From NCBI GenBank assembly GCA_021778875.1, contig JAJYBT010000060.1, forward strand, positions 1-8,484: a stretch of 8,484 nucleotides of DNA. The letters run 5' to 3'. The stretch comes from Acidobacteriota bacterium (GTDB lineage Bacteria; Acidobacteriota; Terriglobia; Terriglobales; Acidobacteriaceae). The notes under the pieces were generated by a model that was not told the origin of the DNA, ran no database searches, and worked only from the letters and a program-made list of their open reading frames with translations. Positions 6,915 to 8,484 of this stretch are shown in pieces. How positions within the stretch are numbered: the stretch's first letter is position 1; the number at the start of each line of letters is the position of its first letter. A program made the position numbers and the translations under genes.

Positions 6915-7994
6915 TCACTCGGCAATCAACATGCAGTCTCCATAGCTGAAAAAGCGATACCGCGATTCCACTGCATGGCGATAGGCGCTCAGAACGTGCT
7001 CGCGCCCGGCAAAGGCGCTCACCAGCATCAGCAGACTCGACTGCGGCAAGTGAAAGTTTGTGAGCAGCGCATTCACCAGGCGAAAGGAATAACCCGGTGC
7101 AATGAAGATCTCCGTTGCTCCGGAGTGCGGTTGCAGCGGGCTGTCACCTGCACACAATGCGCAATGCTCCAGCGTGCGCACCACGGTTGTGCCCACCGCC
7201 ACAATGCGCCGACCCTCGCTGCGTGCGCGATTTAGAGCTTCGGCCGTTGCTTCGGGCAGGGTGTACCTCTCACGGTGCAGACGCACGTCTTCTACGCGCT
7301 CCACCCGCAGTGGAGCAAAGGTTCCCAGGCCGACGTGCAGCGTCACATGCGCAATCTCGACACCTTGGCTGCGCAGCGCATGCAGCGTCTGAGCCGTAAA
7401 GTGCAGTCCAGCCGTGGGCGCGGCCACGGATCCATGCTCCCGCGAGTACACGGTTTGATATCTTTCTCGATCGGCAGCTGCATCGTCCCGGTGGATATAA
7501 GGTGGCAGGGGCATATGGCCGATGCGTTCCAGCGCCGCGATGAAGTCGGATGCTGGCGCAAAGCGCAACAGGCGCTCGCCAAACTCGCCGCGCTCCAGCA
7601 CTTCCGCTTCAAGCTCAATCTCGCCGGTAGGACCCGGGAATACGAGATGCTCGCCGACGCCGACCTTTCTGCCGGGCCTGACCAGCGCGCGCCAGTCCAG
7701 CGTGCCCGCTGGTTCTGTCAGCAGCACTTCAATCAAGCCGGTCGGCAGTTGCCGCTCACGGACCGTGGTGCGGCGTGCGTATAACCTTGCCGGAATCACC
7801 CGGCTGTCATTGAGCACGAGCAAATCTCCCGGCCGGAGCAGGGAAGGAAAATCCGCAAACTGTACATCGCGTATCTCACCGGTCGCGCGGTCCATCACCA
7901 GCATGCGACTCTGGCCACGTTCCTGCGGCGGCTGCTGCGCGATCAGCTCCGTGGGCAGCTCAAAGTCAAAGTCAGCGACGCGCAATCCACTCAT
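6915..7994 (-). CDS. queA: S-adenosylmethionine:tRNA ribosyltransferase-isomerase QueA
   Basis: QueA moves and isomerises the ribosyl part of S-adenosylmethionine onto preQ1 at the wobble position of GUN-anticodon tRNAs, making epoxyqueuosine. The 359-residue protein is complete. [15 protein letters not shown] (8-22), [12 protein letters not shown] (60-71), MPLPPYI (161-167), [22 protein letters not shown] (179-200), [12 protein letters not shown] (219-230), [10 protein letters not shown] (267-276), [19 protein letters not shown] (312-330) and [10 protein letters not shown] (348-357) are all family signatures in the normal order. ATG at 7994-7992 overlaps the stop of the upstream acyltransferase gene in ATGA, with AAAGG eight bases upstream, so the two should be co-translated. 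No other queuosine gene lies in this window. A stem-loop follows the stop. Confidence 0.98.
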   Translation of the reverse strand: MSGLRVADFDFELPTELIAQQPPQERGQSRMLVMDRATGEIRDVQFADFPSLLRPGDLLVLNDSRVIPARLYARRTTVRERQLPTGLIEVLLTEPAGTLDWRALVRPGRKVGVGEHLVFPGPTGEIELEAEVLERGEFGERLLRFAPASDFIAALERIGHMPLPPYIHRDDAAADRERYQTVYSREHGSVAAPTAGLHFTAQTLHALRSQGVEIAHVTLHVGLGTFAPLRVERVEDVRLHRERYTLPEATAEALNRARSEGRRIVAVGTTVVRTLEHCALCAGDSPLQPHSGATEIFIAPGYSFRLVNALLTNFHLPQSSLLMLVSAFAGREHVLSAYRHAVESRYRFFSYGDCMLIAE

Positions 7995-8484
7995 TTCGCC
8001 GCCTTTCCAAAGTAGGCAAGCGCTCGCAGGCGGGCGCGCTCTAGTGCAGCGTTCAGTTGCTCCCGCTTCGGTTCAAACTCTTCCGCAGGCATATCTGCCG
8101 CAACCTGCGTCCACTGTGCCCAACTCACGCAGATGCGGGTGAAGGGCTTCGGCACCAGAAACCTGTCCCAGGAGCGCATCACCCATGCCCGTTCGGGCTC
8201 CAGGTGAAACACGCCGATTGGCGCTCCGGTAACCTGTGCCAGCTTGATGGGGCCCATCTTCGTTTTGTAGATGGGGCCGCGCGGACCGTCGGCGGTGAAG
8301 ATCGCCGTTCGTCCTGACTCGATGACGCGCGTCAGTCCTAAAAGCCCCTCACGCGCTCCGCGAGAGCTGGAGCCGCGCACGGCATCGTAGCCAAACATGC
8401 GCAAAATTCGCGTAATCAGCTCGCCGTCAAAGCTGCGGCTGATGAGGATGACTGCATGGGAGCGGCGGAAGTAAACGGTGCAGG
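7991..8484 (-). CDS. DUF374-type lysophospholipid acyltransferase family protein, C-terminal part
   Basis: The gene enters from beyond the window edge, so its N-terminus is missing; 163 complete codons and the stop are here (first full codon at 8482-8480). The visible start reads [20 protein letters not shown], followed by [43 protein letters not shown] and [20 protein letters not shown]. The SRSFDGE, RGSSSRG and DGPRGP motifs with a later [11 protein letters not shown] are typical of the DUF374 proteins, relatives of LpxL/PlsC-type acyltransferases that acylate lipid A or other envelope lipids on the inner membrane. The catalytic H-x4-D-like box expected upstream is not in view. The substrate cannot be told from sequence. 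It overlaps queA by four bases. TTG or ATG codons inside the visible part (such as 8404 and 8398) are internal, since the frame stays open with conserved sequence to the edge. Confidence 0.85.
   Translation of the reverse strand, partial: CTVYFRRSHAVILISRSFDGELITRILRMFGYDAVRGSSSRGAREGLLGLTRVIESGRTAIFTADGPRGPIYKTKMGPIKLAQVTGAPIGVFHLEPERAWVMRSWDRFLVPKPFTRICVSWAQWTQVAADMPAEEFEPKREQLNAALERARLRALAYFGKAAK

Noticed and set aside
1..8484. CRISPR arrays, tRNA or rRNA genes, insertion sequences, phage or defence genes
   Set aside because: No repeat-spacer pattern, no tRNA-like fold, and no transposase, integrase or defence-type protein could be seen on either strand.

Overview
This window is a GC-rich, gene-dense bacterial chromosome segment in which every supported gene reads on the minus strand. 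The gene content and protein families suggest a soil-type Gram-negative, most likely an Acidobacteriota member of the Terriglobales. The grounds are a stand-alone cyclic-nucleotide-binding domain protein without a DNA-binding domain, a large DP-D-x-WWHL membrane protein, and the style of the DUF374 and RecG sequences. That taxonomic call is an inference; no marker RNA lies in the window.

In transcription order (high to low coordinates) the window holds: (a) the 3' part of a DUF374-type lysophospholipid acyltransferase gene overlapping a complete queA (queuosine tRNA modification), followed two bases after the queA stop by a GC-rich stem-loop; (b) an upstream region of about 235 bp with a second hairpin; (c) a complete dTDP-L-rhamnose operon in the order rmlB-rmlA-rmlC-rmlD, where all three junctions are 4-base stop/start overlaps using ATG, TTG and GTG starts; (d) a 527-residue polytopic membrane protein with a large soluble C-terminus, probably a GT-C/Rgt-like glycosyltransferase relative; (e) a short cyclic-nucleotide-binding-fold protein preceded by a near-perfect CRP/FNR-type operator; (f) the 5' part of recG, cut by the window edge.

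The four Rml enzymes together convert glucose-1-phosphate and dTTP into dTDP-L-rhamnose, the donor for rhamnose in O-antigen or exopolysaccharide. The adjacent membrane protein could use or move a surface-glycan intermediate. The acyltransferase points to envelope lipid work, while queA and recG are housekeeping genes. No RNA gene, CRISPR array, insertion sequence or phage gene is visible. The region looks like ordinary core genome; the points most worth checking are the CRP-type operator ahead of a regulator-like protein that has no DNA-binding domain, and the unnamed membrane protein next to the rhamnose operon.
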